From the IMG/VR virus record IMGVR_UViG_3300042470_000788, positions 1 to 34,821 of that record: 34,821 nucleotides of DNA; one strand, written 5' to 3'. A program made the position numbers and the translations under genes. The DNA is from a virus. Of this stretch, positions 7,333 through 15,459 are shown piece after piece. How positions within the stretch are numbered: position 1 is the first letter of the stretch; each line of letters begins with the position of its first letter. Under the pieces are notes generated by a model. That model saw nothing but the letters and a program-made list of their open reading frames with translations. It was not told the origin of the DNA and searched no databases.

Positions 7333-9984
7333 ATGTCAATTATCCAAATAAGTAAAATCCAAGTAAGGACAGGTAACTTAATTGATTTGCCTCAATTAAG
7401 TGCGGGTGAGTTCGGTTGGGCAGACGATGAGCGCAGATTGTTTATTGGAAATGATTCCAATCGTGTAGGGGACCCTGACCCAAACAATACCGAAATTCTT
7501 ACCAAATATAGCCCCATTGAGTTAAGTGGTAATGTTACCATTGCTAATGTAGAAAACTTACACGTAGGTGGGGGCAACAACGGATACTTTTTACAAACTA
7601 ATGGTAATGGTACATTGGTTTGGAGTGCCATCCCAGGTGGCTCAACAAGCAACATTGCAGGATCAACAGGACAAATACAATTCAATACCGCAGGTGGTTT
7701 TGATGCTAGCGCAAATTTAACCTTTGATAAAGCTAATAGTACATTAGATGTTAATGGTCATATTAAGAGTGCCAATTTAACAGTCAATACTAATTCAGAA
7801 TTTTCTAATGCAATATTTACAGGTAATTTACGTGTTTCTAATACAGATCAAAACACTTTTGTAGTTTTTGCTGATGCTAATAGCATTGTATCAATTGGTA
7901 GTGGACAAGTATTTGCTAATCGCTTAAATGCTAATCAAGCAAATATTGCAGGTAACATTATTTCAAATACAATTACTGCAAACTTGTTTATTCGTGCAGC
8001 TTCAACCTTACTTGTAAATGATGGTTCTAATTCAAATATCGCAGGTAATCTTATTGTTGGTAACAATAACGTATGGGCAAATTCAGATGGTATTGCTCTA
8101 ACAGGTAATCTTACTGCACAAGGTTATATTTCAGGTGAAAGTGTCACCGCAAATTCTATTACAATCAACACAAGCGCAAACATTAATGGTGTCAATCTAG
8201 ATAGTTCTACGGTTACAGCAGCAAACTTCACCTCTAATACAGGTGTGTTCACAGGTAATGGTAGCGGATTAAGCGCATTAAACGCAAGTAATCTATCAAG
8301 TGGTACGATTCCATCAGCAAGATTGTCAGGATCTTATTCTATTGACGTTGATGATGCAACAACCGCAGGTACAGTAACAACTAATGCTCAACCTAATATT
8401 ACAAGTGTTGGTACATTAACATCATTAAGCGTAGGTGATATAACATCTACAGGTAATTTATCAGCACAAAATGTCATTGCAGCTAATGGTGCCAATGTCA
8501 TAGGTGCGTTAGGTGTGGTTGGATCAGGTAATATTTCAGCTAACTTAACAGTTGGTGGTAATATTACAGCATCAGGAGCAACGTTTGGAAATACAGTAAC
8601 AGCTACAACCTTTGTTGGAAATGTCACTACACCGACAATTATTGAAGGTAATAGCAATGTTTTAATTTATTCAAATGGTAAGATTGGTATTACTAGTTAC
8701 GGACAAGCAGATGTTTTAAGTATACAATCAGATGGAACATCAGCGAATTCAACCTTTGCAAATAATGTAACGGTAGTTGGTAATCTTACTGCAGGTTCAT
8801 TACACGGTCCGTTATCAAATGGTACAAGTAATGTTACAGTAGCTAATGATGCAAACATTGTTTTAACGGTTGATGGTAATAATATTGCTAACTTTACAGC
8901 GACTACAGCTAATGTATTTGGTAATTTAGTTGTAAGTTCACATGTAATTGCACCTAATTTTGTTGGTGCATTGGCAAATGGTAATAGTAGCGTTAATATT
9001 CCTGCAGTCAATGGTAACGTTAACATTAGCGCAATTGGTACGCCCAATGTGGTTGTAGTGGCTAATACAGGTGCTATTATTAATGGTACGTTAACAGCCA
9101 ATGGTAATATAGTAGCTAATAATGTCAATGGTGGAAACTTAGTTACAGCTAATTTCTTCAGTGGTGTTATTACAACTGCTGCCCAACCTAACATTACTTC
9201 GATTGGAACTTTAGCAGATTTAAATATCTCCAATTCAATGACAGTTGGTGCTAATATTGATGCCAATGTTGTTATTGCTGCTAATGGTTTATACGGGCAA
9301 TTACAAACCGCTAATCAAACTGTAATTACTCAAGTTGGTCAACTAACCAATCTTACCGTTGGTAGTGGACTAATAGTCTCTGAATTTTTCCCTAATGGTG
9401 ATTTTGTAACTTCTAATGCAGTAGTAAGTGGATCATTAACTGTTGGTGGTAATGTTCTCATTACTAATTTAAATTTAGATAGTGGATTTACCGCAAATGG
9501 AAACATTACTGCTAATTATTTCTTAGGAAATGGTTCACAATTAACAGGGCTTAATGGTCCATTGTTTAGAGCAGTTAATAGCGTGTCACAATCGTTGACA
9601 ACAGGCACTACTAATTTAATTTATGCTGCTACCACCGATAATATTGGAACATATTATAACACTGTTAATGGTAGATTTACACCACTTGTTGGGGGATATT
9701 ATCAAATTAATGTTTCATTATTACCTCAGCTTGTTTCAGGCGTAGCTAGTGGATCGTTTAGTATAGCTTTATATAAGAATGGATCATTGATAGCTCAAGG
9801 ACCTACTGTTGCTATCACACCAACATGGGGATTACTTGGATATAGTAATCTATCTACTTTATTATACTTAGATGGTGTAAGTGATTATATTAGTATCGGT
9901 GCAATTAGTTCTGTAATAAGTGGTACATGGCAAAGTACAGCGTCAGTGCTTAATTATTTTCAGGCAGCTTGGATAAGAGAATAA
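7333..9984 (+). CDS. long tail fibre protein with repeat shaft and jelly-roll-like tip
   Basis: 883 residues. The N-terminal ~60 (ISKIQVRTGNLIDLPQLSAG, FIGN) resemble the attachment domain found at the start of many phage fibre proteins. Residues ~70-740 are an extended Asn/Thr/Ala/Gly-rich shaft built of imperfect repeats such as GNITANG and the recurring AQPNITSxGTL unit (clear at two places, degenerate at a third). The last ~140 residues form a distinct globular tip (YYQINVSLLPQL, YKNGSLIAQG) that reads like a C1q/TNF-type jelly roll, ending QAAWIRE. It probably binds a host surface receptor. It sits alone between late-like elements and a small gene that could be an assembly partner. Confidence 0.88.
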   Translation: MSIIQISKIQVRTGNLIDLPQLSAGEFGWADDERRLFIGNDSNRVGDPDPNNTEILTKYSPIELSGNVTIANVENLHVGGGNNGYFLQTNGNGTLVWSAIPGGSTSNIAGSTGQIQFNTAGGFDASANLTFDKANSTLDVNGHIKSANLTVNTNSEFSNAIFTGNLRVSNTDQNTFVVFADANSIVSIGSGQVFANRLNANQANIAGNIISNTITANLFIRAASTLLVNDGSNSNIAGNLIVGNNNVWANSDGIALTGNLTAQGYISGESVTANSITINTSANINGVNLDSSTVTAANFTSNTGVFTGNGSGLSALNASNLSSGTIPSARLSGSYSIDVDDATTAGTVTTNAQPNITSVGTLTSLSVGDITSTGNLSAQNVIAANGANVIGALGVVGSGNISANLTVGGNITASGATFGNTVTATTFVGNVTTPTIIEGNSNVLIYSNGKIGITSYGQADVLSIQSDGTSANSTFANNVTVVGNLTAGSLHGPLSNGTSNVTVANDANIVLTVDGNNIANFTATTANVFGNLVVSSHVIAPNFVGALANGNSSVNIPAVNGNVNISAIGTPNVVVVANTGAIINGTLTANGNIVANNVNGGNLVTANFFSGVITTAAQPNITSIGTLADLNISNSMTVGANIDANVVIAANGLYGQLQTANQTVITQVGQLTNLTVGSGLIVSEFFPNGDFVTSNAVVSGSLTVGGNVLITNLNLDSGFTANGNITANYFLGNGSQLTGLNGPLFRAVNSVSQSLTTGTTNLIYAATTDNIGTYYNTVNGRFTPLVGGYYQINVSLLPQLVSGVASGSFSIALYKNGSLIAQGPTVAITPTWGLLGYSNLSTLLYLDGVSDYISIGAISSVISGTWQSTASVLNYFQAAWIRE

Positions 9985-9996
9985 CTATTAAATGTT

Positions 9997-10434
9997 ATGA
10001 ACATTTTCCAATGCTCTTTTGAACAACGTTTACGGGATTGGAAAGATTTAAGAAGTAAAATATCCGACTATTCTATTCCCGATAAATGTATTGCTATTGA
10101 TGCGTGGTGGCAGATGGCACCATTAGTAACCTATCATTTACATCCATTAGATCAAGGAAGTTGGCCTGATCCTTGGACTTTATTATCTGAAAATATGTAT
10201 TGCCTATTGACTAGAGCATTGGGAATTGTATACACTTTGGAGATGAGCAAAATCAGTGATATAAGTCTTGTAATCGCAGATGATAAACAAGGTACAGAAT
10301 GCCCTTTAGTCTTAGTCGATAGCGCAAAATATGTACTTAATTATTGGCCTAACACTGTGTTAAATAATTGTCTCAAAGATTTCAAGATTAAAAAACAACT
10401 TTCACTAGACTCAGCAAAAAGAAAAATAAAGTAG
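9997..10434 (+). CDS. unknown protein between tail fibre and nrdA
   Basis: 145 residues starting MNIFQCSFEQRLRDWKDLR. It contains a Trp/Pro-rich stretch (DAWWQMAPLVTYHLHPLDQG, SWPDPWTLLSENMY) followed by alpha/beta-looking sequence and a basic tail. No signal peptide. The DQGSWPDPWTLL segment looks conserved-protein-like rather than random. It starts 12 bases after the fibre gene and ends 9 bases before nrdA. It could act with either neighbour; no function is assigned. Confidence 0.75.
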   Translation: MNIFQCSFEQRLRDWKDLRSKISDYSIPDKCIAIDAWWQMAPLVTYHLHPLDQGSWPDPWTLLSENMYCLLTRALGIVYTLEMSKISDISLVIADDKQGTECPLVLVDSAKYVLNYWPNTVLNNCLKDFKIKKQLSLDSAKRKIK

Positions 10435-10443
10435 GATTTATAT

Positions 10444-12768
10444 ATGACAATACACGTAATTAAGCGAGATGGATCTCGTGTTCCCTTAGATATCGCAAAA
10501 ATACAGCGTCAGGTACAGAATGGATGCCGTGGTATCGATAATGTTAGCCCAAGTATGGTTGAAATTAGAGCACAAATTCAATTTACCGATGGCATGACAA
10601 CCGAAACCATTGATAAACTATTGCTCAAGGCAATGGTTGATTTGATTGATGAAACTGAAAACCCTGAAACTAACCATGTTAACTACCAATATGTAGCAGG
10701 TCGCCAACGTGTTTCTATGTTGCGCAAAGAAGTCTATGGAAAATATGAACCACCACGTTTATACGATATTATAAAACGTAATGTTGAGTTAAGTATGTAT
10801 ACCCCTGATTTGTTGGAGTGGTATAGTGAACAAGAATGGGATACGATTGAGTTATTTTTAGATCATGATAAAGATCAAAAATACACCTATAGTGCGATTG
10901 AACAGCTATGTGAAAAGTATCTTGTACAAAATCGTGCTACAGGTAAAATTTATGAAACTCCACAAATAAGATATGCTATTGCAGCAGCTACAGCATTTCA
11001 CAATGAACCAAAAGATACTAGATTAAAGTTAGTAAAGGAATATTATGAGTGCGCTTCAGATGGTCATTTCACTCTTGCCACCCCTGTGCTTGCTGGGCTT
11101 GGGACTACTACTAAACAGTTCAGTTCTTGCGTTCTTATCAGTAGTGATGATACCCTTGATAGCATATTTGCTGCAGGAGAAATGATGGCAAAGTATGCGA
11201 GTAAACGTGCAGGTATTGGGTTAGAAATCGGTAGAATTCGTCCATTAGGTGCACCTATTCGCAATGGTGAAATTAAACATACAGGATTAGTACCATTTTT
11301 AAAGAAATGGTTTGCTGACCTTCGTTCATGCTCACAAGGTGGTATTCGTAATGCAAGTTGTACGGTTACACTTCCTATATGGCATGCACAATTTGAAGAT
11401 TTTATTGTACTAAAAAATAATCAAGGTACCGAAGAAACACGTGTACGACAAATGGATTATAGCATTGTTGTAAGTAAACTATTTTGGCGCAGATATAAAA
11501 ACAATGAAAATATCACATTGTTTGACCCACATGAAGTACCTGATTTATACGAAGCTTATTACAGAGATATAGTTGAATTTGAGAAATTGTATGTTAAATA
11601 TGAACATGCAAAGAATATCAAGAAAAAAGTTATCTCTGCTGAAGAAATATTTAAAAATGGTATATTAAAAGAAAGAACAGATACAGGAAGAATATATTTT
11701 GTCAACATTGATAACGTTATTAAACAAAGCTCTTTTGATACTAAAACAGATCCTATATACCAAAGTAATCTTTGTCAAGAAATACTACTACCAACTCGTC
11801 CGTTCCAAAGAATTGATGACCCTAATGGCAGGATTGCCCTATGCACATTAGGTAGTATTAATTGGGGTGCATTTAAAACACCACAGGATATGCGCAAGGC
11901 ATGTCGTGTGCTTGTACGTAGTTTAAGTAATTTACTAAGTTACCAAGATTTTCTTAGTGTACAAAGTGCACTAGCTAATAGCGAGTTCGAACCATTAGGA
12001 GTTGGTGTTACCAATCTTGCTTATTGGCATGCACGTAGAAATTATTCTTATGGTGCACCTGATGCACTTGCTGAAGTAAAACGTTGGATGGAACATCAAG
12101 CATTTTATTTAACAGAAATGAGTGTAGAACTAGCACAAGAGCGTGGCTCATGCCACCGTAGCCAATATACTTATTATGGCAAAGGTGTTTTTCCATGGGA
12201 GCGTAGAGCAGAAGGTGTCAATGATTTAACTGATTTTACACCAAGTATTGATTGGGAACCATTACGTGCAAAAATGAAACAATATGGCATTCGTAACGCA
12301 ACGTTAATGGCTATTGCACCTGTTGAGTCTAGCTCAGTAGTACTGAATAGTACAAATGGTATTGAAATGCCTATGGAATTGATCAGTGTTAAGGAAAGCA
12401 AAGCAGGTAGTTTTGTGCAGGTAGTTCCTGAGTACAAACGATTAAAAGGTCGTTATCAACTCATGTGGGAACAAACAGATTGTGTGGATTATTTAAAAAC
12501 TGCAGCAGTTTTAGCAGCATATATTGATCAAAGCATAAGTACGAACACGTTTTACAATCCTGCACATTATGAAGGAGGTAAGGTACCTGCTACCATAGTT
12601 GCTAAAAATTTGATGTTAGGCATACATTGGGGGCTTAAGACATATTATTACTCATTGATTAATAAGATGGGCGCAAAGGCAGCATTAAAAGATGACAATG
12701 TTATTCCATTTACGCCACCCATTGAAGAAGAATTTTTAGAAGAAGATTGTGAAGCTTGCAAATTATAG
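10444..12768 (+). CDS. nrdA: class Ia ribonucleoside-diphosphate reductase, alpha subunit
   Basis: 774 residues, the usual NrdA size. It reduces NDPs to dNDPs with NrdB. The N-terminus has an ATP-cone (MTIHVIKRDGSRVPLDIAKI). Active-site residues are present: C229 in FSSCVLIS and C467 in IALCTLGSIN (redox pair), N442-x-C444-x-E446 in NLCQEILLPT (thiyl radical and general base), and the radical-path tyrosines in GLKTYYYS. The C-terminal shuttle pair C769/C772 (CEACKL) is spaced CxxC and should be re-reduced by the glutaredoxin encoded downstream. A short AT-rich gap with a weak AGGA-type RBS precedes ATG 10444. Confidence 0.97.
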   Translation: MTIHVIKRDGSRVPLDIAKIQRQVQNGCRGIDNVSPSMVEIRAQIQFTDGMTTETIDKLLLKAMVDLIDETENPETNHVNYQYVAGRQRVSMLRKEVYGKYEPPRLYDIIKRNVELSMYTPDLLEWYSEQEWDTIELFLDHDKDQKYTYSAIEQLCEKYLVQNRATGKIYETPQIRYAIAAATAFHNEPKDTRLKLVKEYYECASDGHFTLATPVLAGLGTTTKQFSSCVLISSDDTLDSIFAAGEMMAKYASKRAGIGLEIGRIRPLGAPIRNGEIKHTGLVPFLKKWFADLRSCSQGGIRNASCTVTLPIWHAQFEDFIVLKNNQGTEETRVRQMDYSIVVSKLFWRRYKNNENITLFDPHEVPDLYEAYYRDIVEFEKLYVKYEHAKNIKKKVISAEEIFKNGILKERTDTGRIYFVNIDNVIKQSSFDTKTDPIYQSNLCQEILLPTRPFQRIDDPNGRIALCTLGSINWGAFKTPQDMRKACRVLVRSLSNLLSYQDFLSVQSALANSEFEPLGVGVTNLAYWHARRNYSYGAPDALAEVKRWMEHQAFYLTEMSVELAQERGSCHRSQYTYYGKGVFPWERRAEGVNDLTDFTPSIDWEPLRAKMKQYGIRNATLMAIAPVESSSVVLNSTNGIEMPMELISVKESKAGSFVQVVPEYKRLKGRYQLMWEQTDCVDYLKTAAVLAAYIDQSISTNTFYNPAHYEGGKVPATIVAKNLMLGIHWGLKTYYYSLINKMGAKAALKDDNVIPFTPPIEEEFLEEDCEACKL

Positions 12769-12776
12769 GATATTAA

Positions 12777-12983
12777 ATGAAAGAAAAATTAATTAGTGTG
12801 TCAATCGCACATTTTGAGTCACACATTAGAAAGCATTGTATGAATATTGAAGTTATGTTGAATAACCCAATAGCCATACCTGAACACACAGATATTATGG
12901 ACGCAATTGAAAAAGAATTGGCATTAATTGCAGATTATGAAGATAAACTTTCCGTTCTTAAAAAATATTTTAGAGGTGAGTAA
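12777..12983 (+). CDS. small unknown protein in RNR operon
   Basis: 68 residues, acidic and helical (MEAIEK-like DAIEKELALIADYEDKL), without a catalytic motif. It begins 8 bases after nrdA with an AGGA Shine-Dalgarno and its stop overlaps the next start in TAATG. Being locked between nrdA and nrdB suggests coexpression with nucleotide metabolism, but nothing in the sequence defines a role. Confidence 0.65.
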   Translation: MKEKLISVSIAHFESHIRKHCMNIEVMLNNPIAIPEHTDIMDAIEKELALIADYEDKLSVLKKYFRGE

Positions 12984-13177
12984 TGAAAGAATCAGCAGTT
13001 GAAGCATTAGTAGTTACGCTAAAATCTGAGGTTGATGATATTAATGCTTTAATATCAAAATTATATGCACAATATGGTGTTGATGTGTTATTAAATTTTG
13101 ATCATAACAATGGTTTAGGTATTGCACCAAAATTAAGTGTTATGAGAATTACACAAACAGTGGATTATACAAAATGA
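12983..13177 (+). CDS. small unknown protein in RNR operon
   Basis: 64 residues. It has an N-terminal amphipathic helix (EALVVTLKSEVDDINALISK) and then a short beta-like tail. It overlaps the upstream stop (TAATG) and the nrdB start (ATGA), so three genes are translationally coupled. No homologous family recognised. Confidence 0.65.
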   Translation: MKESAVEALVVTLKSEVDDINALISKLYAQYGVDVLLNFDHNNGLGIAPKLSVMRITQTVDYTK

Positions 13178-14280
13178 GTAAAGAACAATATAACTTAAAA
13201 ACAAAAGTAGATTACTTAAACCGTCATATGTTTTTGGATGGTGCAATTACTGTACAAAGATTCGAAGAAGTCAAATATCCAAAGATTGCAAAGTTTGAAG
13301 AAACTGCACGTGGATTTTTTTGGGTACCTGAAGAAGTTACACTAACCAAAGATAAAATGGATATGAAAGATGCTAGTGAAGCCATTAAACATATCTTTAC
13401 TAGTAACTTGTTACGACAAACTGCACTTGATAGTATACAAGGTCGTGCACCATCACAAGTGTTTACTCCTGTAGTAAGTTTGCCTGAACTAGAAGCACTA
13501 GTAAACAATTGGTCATTCTTTGAAACCAATATTCATAGTAAAAGCTATAGTCATATTATACGTAATATTTACGGTGTACCAAAAGATGTATTCAATACTA
13601 TTCACGATACACAAGAAATTATTGATATGGCATCTAGTGTGGGCAAATACTACGATGAGTTACATAAGCTAAATTGTTTGAAAGAAACTTCTGAAGCTCC
13701 TTATATTCCTTTCCTTGAATCAACACATATTAAAGCAATTTGGTTAGCACTTAACGCAAGTTATGCATTAGAAGCATTTCGTTTTATGGTATCATTTGCT
13801 ACAAGTTTAGCGATGGTAGAGAACAAGATCTTTATTGGTAATGGTAATATTATTAGTTTGATATTGCAAGATGAATTATTACATACTGAATGGACAGCAT
13901 GGATGATTAATCAAGTAGTCAAAGAAGATCCACGTTTTGCAAAAGCTAAGGTTGAATGTGAACAAGAAGTATACGCACTGTATGAAGATGTTATACGTGA
14001 AGAAAAATTATGGGCAGATTATTTGTTTAAGAAGGGACCTGTTATTGGTTTAAATGCTGATATATTAAAAGATTTTGTGGATTACACTGCTTTTTCTAAG
14101 CTTAAGGATATCGGTATTAAATATCAGGGCAGTCATCCTAAGAGCAATCCTATTCCTTGGTTTAACAAGCATTTAAACGTTAACAAGAAACAGGCAGCTT
14201 TACAAGAAACAGAAAGCACAAGTTATGTTATTGGCGTAATGAGTGATACAGTTGAAAAGGAATTACTGCCTGAACTATAA
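13174..14280 (+). CDS. nrdB: class Ia ribonucleotide reductase, beta (radical) subunit
   Basis: 368 residues. It carries the diiron-tyrosyl cofactor for NrdA. Ligands can be placed: D86 in LDSIQGRAP, E117 and H121 in FFETNIHSKSY, radical Y125, E200 in LEAFRFM, and E234 with H237 in DELLHTEW. Compared with E. coli NrdB the D-to-E spacing (31) is the same, but E-to-H is 4 instead of 3, because of one extra Asn in ETNIH. The start overlaps the previous stop (ATGA). Confidence 0.96.
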   Translation: MSKEQYNLKTKVDYLNRHMFLDGAITVQRFEEVKYPKIAKFEETARGFFWVPEEVTLTKDKMDMKDASEAIKHIFTSNLLRQTALDSIQGRAPSQVFTPVVSLPELEALVNNWSFFETNIHSKSYSHIIRNIYGVPKDVFNTIHDTQEIIDMASSVGKYYDELHKLNCLKETSEAPYIPFLESTHIKAIWLALNASYALEAFRFMVSFATSLAMVENKIFIGNGNIISLILQDELLHTEWTAWMINQVVKEDPRFAKAKVECEQEVYALYEDVIREEKLWADYLFKKGPVIGLNADILKDFVDYTAFSKLKDIGIKYQGSHPKSNPIPWFNKHLNVNKKQAALQETESTSYVIGVMSDTVEKELLPEL

Positions 14281-14288
14281 GGCATATA

Positions 14289-14687
14289 ATGGATTTAAAA
14301 CTTGCTAAAAAGATACTTAATAGTATTAAGTGGAGCATGAATAGAAACAAAATAAGTCAAAGACCTGTCAAAGATATTATATTAAGCCCACAAGATATTA
14401 TAGAGATTTATAACAAGCAGGAAGGAAAATGTTATTGGACTAATGTCAATTTGGATACAAAGTATAATTATATTGCGTATCACCCACTTGCAATTAGTGC
14501 AGACAGAAGAGATAATACGCAACCATATGTGAAAGATAATATTGTATTAACAATGAGAATATTAAATTTAGGTAGACGTGAGTTTCCTGAAAATGAGTTT
14601 CCCAAAGTTATTGATCATTTGATGGAAAATTTCGCAGTACAATACTTGAATAAAAAGGAAAAAAATGAAAGCAATTGTATGGAGTAA
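14289..14687 (+). CDS. HNH-endonuclease-like protein
   Basis: 132 residues. The core reads EGKCYWTNVNLD, then HPLAISADRRDN and YVKDNIVLTMRILNLGR. This is the layout of HNH-type folds (Cys-bearing knuckle, H...A-D-R-x-D-N, then K-D-N-I-V-L). Only one cysteine is present, so a full zinc knuckle is missing. It lies between nrdB and glutaredoxin, a common place for free-standing homing endonucleases in T4-type nucleotide-metabolism operons. It overlaps the glutaredoxin start by 23 bases. Nuclease activity is probable but not certain. Confidence 0.65.
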   Translation: MDLKLAKKILNSIKWSMNRNKISQRPVKDIILSPQDIIEIYNKQEGKCYWTNVNLDTKYNYIAYHPLAISADRRDNTQPYVKDNIVLTMRILNLGRREFPENEFPKVIDHLMENFAVQYLNKKEKNESNCME

Positions 14688-14886
14688 GTACCATTGTCAA
14701 TATTGTGAACAAGCAAAATCATTATTAAAACAAAAAGGTATTGAGTTTGAAGAACGTAAAATTGGTGATGGATGGACTAAAGAAGATTTATTGGAAGTAG
14801 TTCCAACAGCTAGAACAGTTCCTATAATTTTTCTTAATGATGAATACGTAGGTGGATTTGAACAACTTAAACAGAGGTTAATGTGA
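14665..14886 (+). CDS. glutaredoxin
   Basis: 73 residues, compact thioredoxin fold. Redox motif CQYC at 11-14, cis-proline in RTVPIIF (P53), and the GSH-binding GG in VGGFEQL (63-64). It most likely reduces NrdA's C-terminal cysteines. The Shine-Dalgarno AAAAAGGAA lies just upstream, inside the end of the HNH-like gene, and its TGA overlaps the next start. Confidence 0.94.
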   Translation: MKAIVWSKYHCQYCEQAKSLLKQKGIEFEERKIGDGWTKEDLLEVVPTARTVPIIFLNDEYVGGFEQLKQRLM

Positions 14887-15185
14887 ATATTGAATTAGAT
14901 GAGATTTATACGTTTAAAATGAATAGTGGCGAGGAAATTGTCGCTAAAGTAATACAACTGCAAGACAATAAGGTTATCGTCAAAGATCCTGTAAGTATTG
15001 CCCCAGGACCACAAGGCATGGGATTAATTCCAAGTTTATTTACTGCGGATCATGAGAAAAATATTACACTAAATACTAATAACGTTGCGTTATATGGTGA
15101 AACTGATACAGCTATACGATCAAAGTATATTGAAGCTACTACAGGTATTGCCACACCAACACAAAAGAAGGTTATTTTAGGATAA
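14883..15185 (+). CDS. Sm-like small protein
   Basis: 100 residues, starting at GTG 14883 inside the glutaredoxin ATGTGA. The first 40 residues (YTFKMNSGEEIVAKVIQLQD, NKVIVKDPVSI) read like an Sm1 beta-barrel: a short strand, then a (S/N)-G-E-E-hydrophobic turn and 'V-K-D-P'. LSm/Hfq-type barrels bind RNA, but other small beta-barrels share this pattern. A following G/P-rich turn and polar tail are not part of the barrel. Function in RNA binding is inference; the fold resemblance is moderate. Confidence 0.6.
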   Translation: MNIELDEIYTFKMNSGEEIVAKVIQLQDNKVIVKDPVSIAPGPQGMGLIPSLFTADHEKNITLNTNNVALYGETDTAIRSKYIEATTGIATPTQKKVILG

Positions 15186-15189
15186 TATT

Positions 15190-15459
15190 ATGGCAGCATT
15201 AAGCAGAAAAGGGGACAAAAATCAAGCAGGTGGAGCAATCATGCGTGGTGCAGGTACCGTTTTCTGCAATGGAATACCTGTAGGATTACATGTTAGTCCA
15301 ATTACACCACACCCTAAAGGTTCTAAGCACAAAAAAGCTAAAACTACATCTGCTAGCCCTACAGTAATTTGTGAAGGTGCGCCTGTTTTAAAAGTTGGTA
15401 GCGGTAATAGTTGTGGTCATAGTATCGTACAAGGTAGTAATAACGTTTTTGTCCCATGA
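15190..15459 (+). CDS. PAAR-repeat spike-tip protein
   Basis: 89 residues with the PAAR layout: AGGAIMRGAGTVFCNGIPVG, later SPTVICEGAPVLKVGSGN and ending SNNVFVP. Two 'N/EG-x-P-V' turns and C/H residues suit the metal-bound cone that sharpens tail spikes (T4 gp5.4 type). It would sit on the central spike and help pierce the host envelope. The stop overlaps the next start (ATGA), tying it to the 906-residue protein. Confidence 0.88.
   Translation: MAALSRKGDKNQAGGAIMRGAGTVFCNGIPVGLHVSPITPHPKGSKHKKAKTTSASPTVICEGAPVLKVGSGNSCGHSIVQGSNNVFVP

Noticed and set aside
8697-9266. 189-codon open frame on the minus strand opposite the tail fibre
   Set aside because: It mirrors the repetitive fibre gene, is Leu/Ala/Thr low-complexity, and lacks a start context; a shadow of the plus-strand repeats.
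15190-15459. T6SS effector-style PAAR protein
   Set aside because: It is a minimal 89-residue PAAR with no fused toxin and sits in a phage structural region, so a tail-spike tip is the simpler reading.
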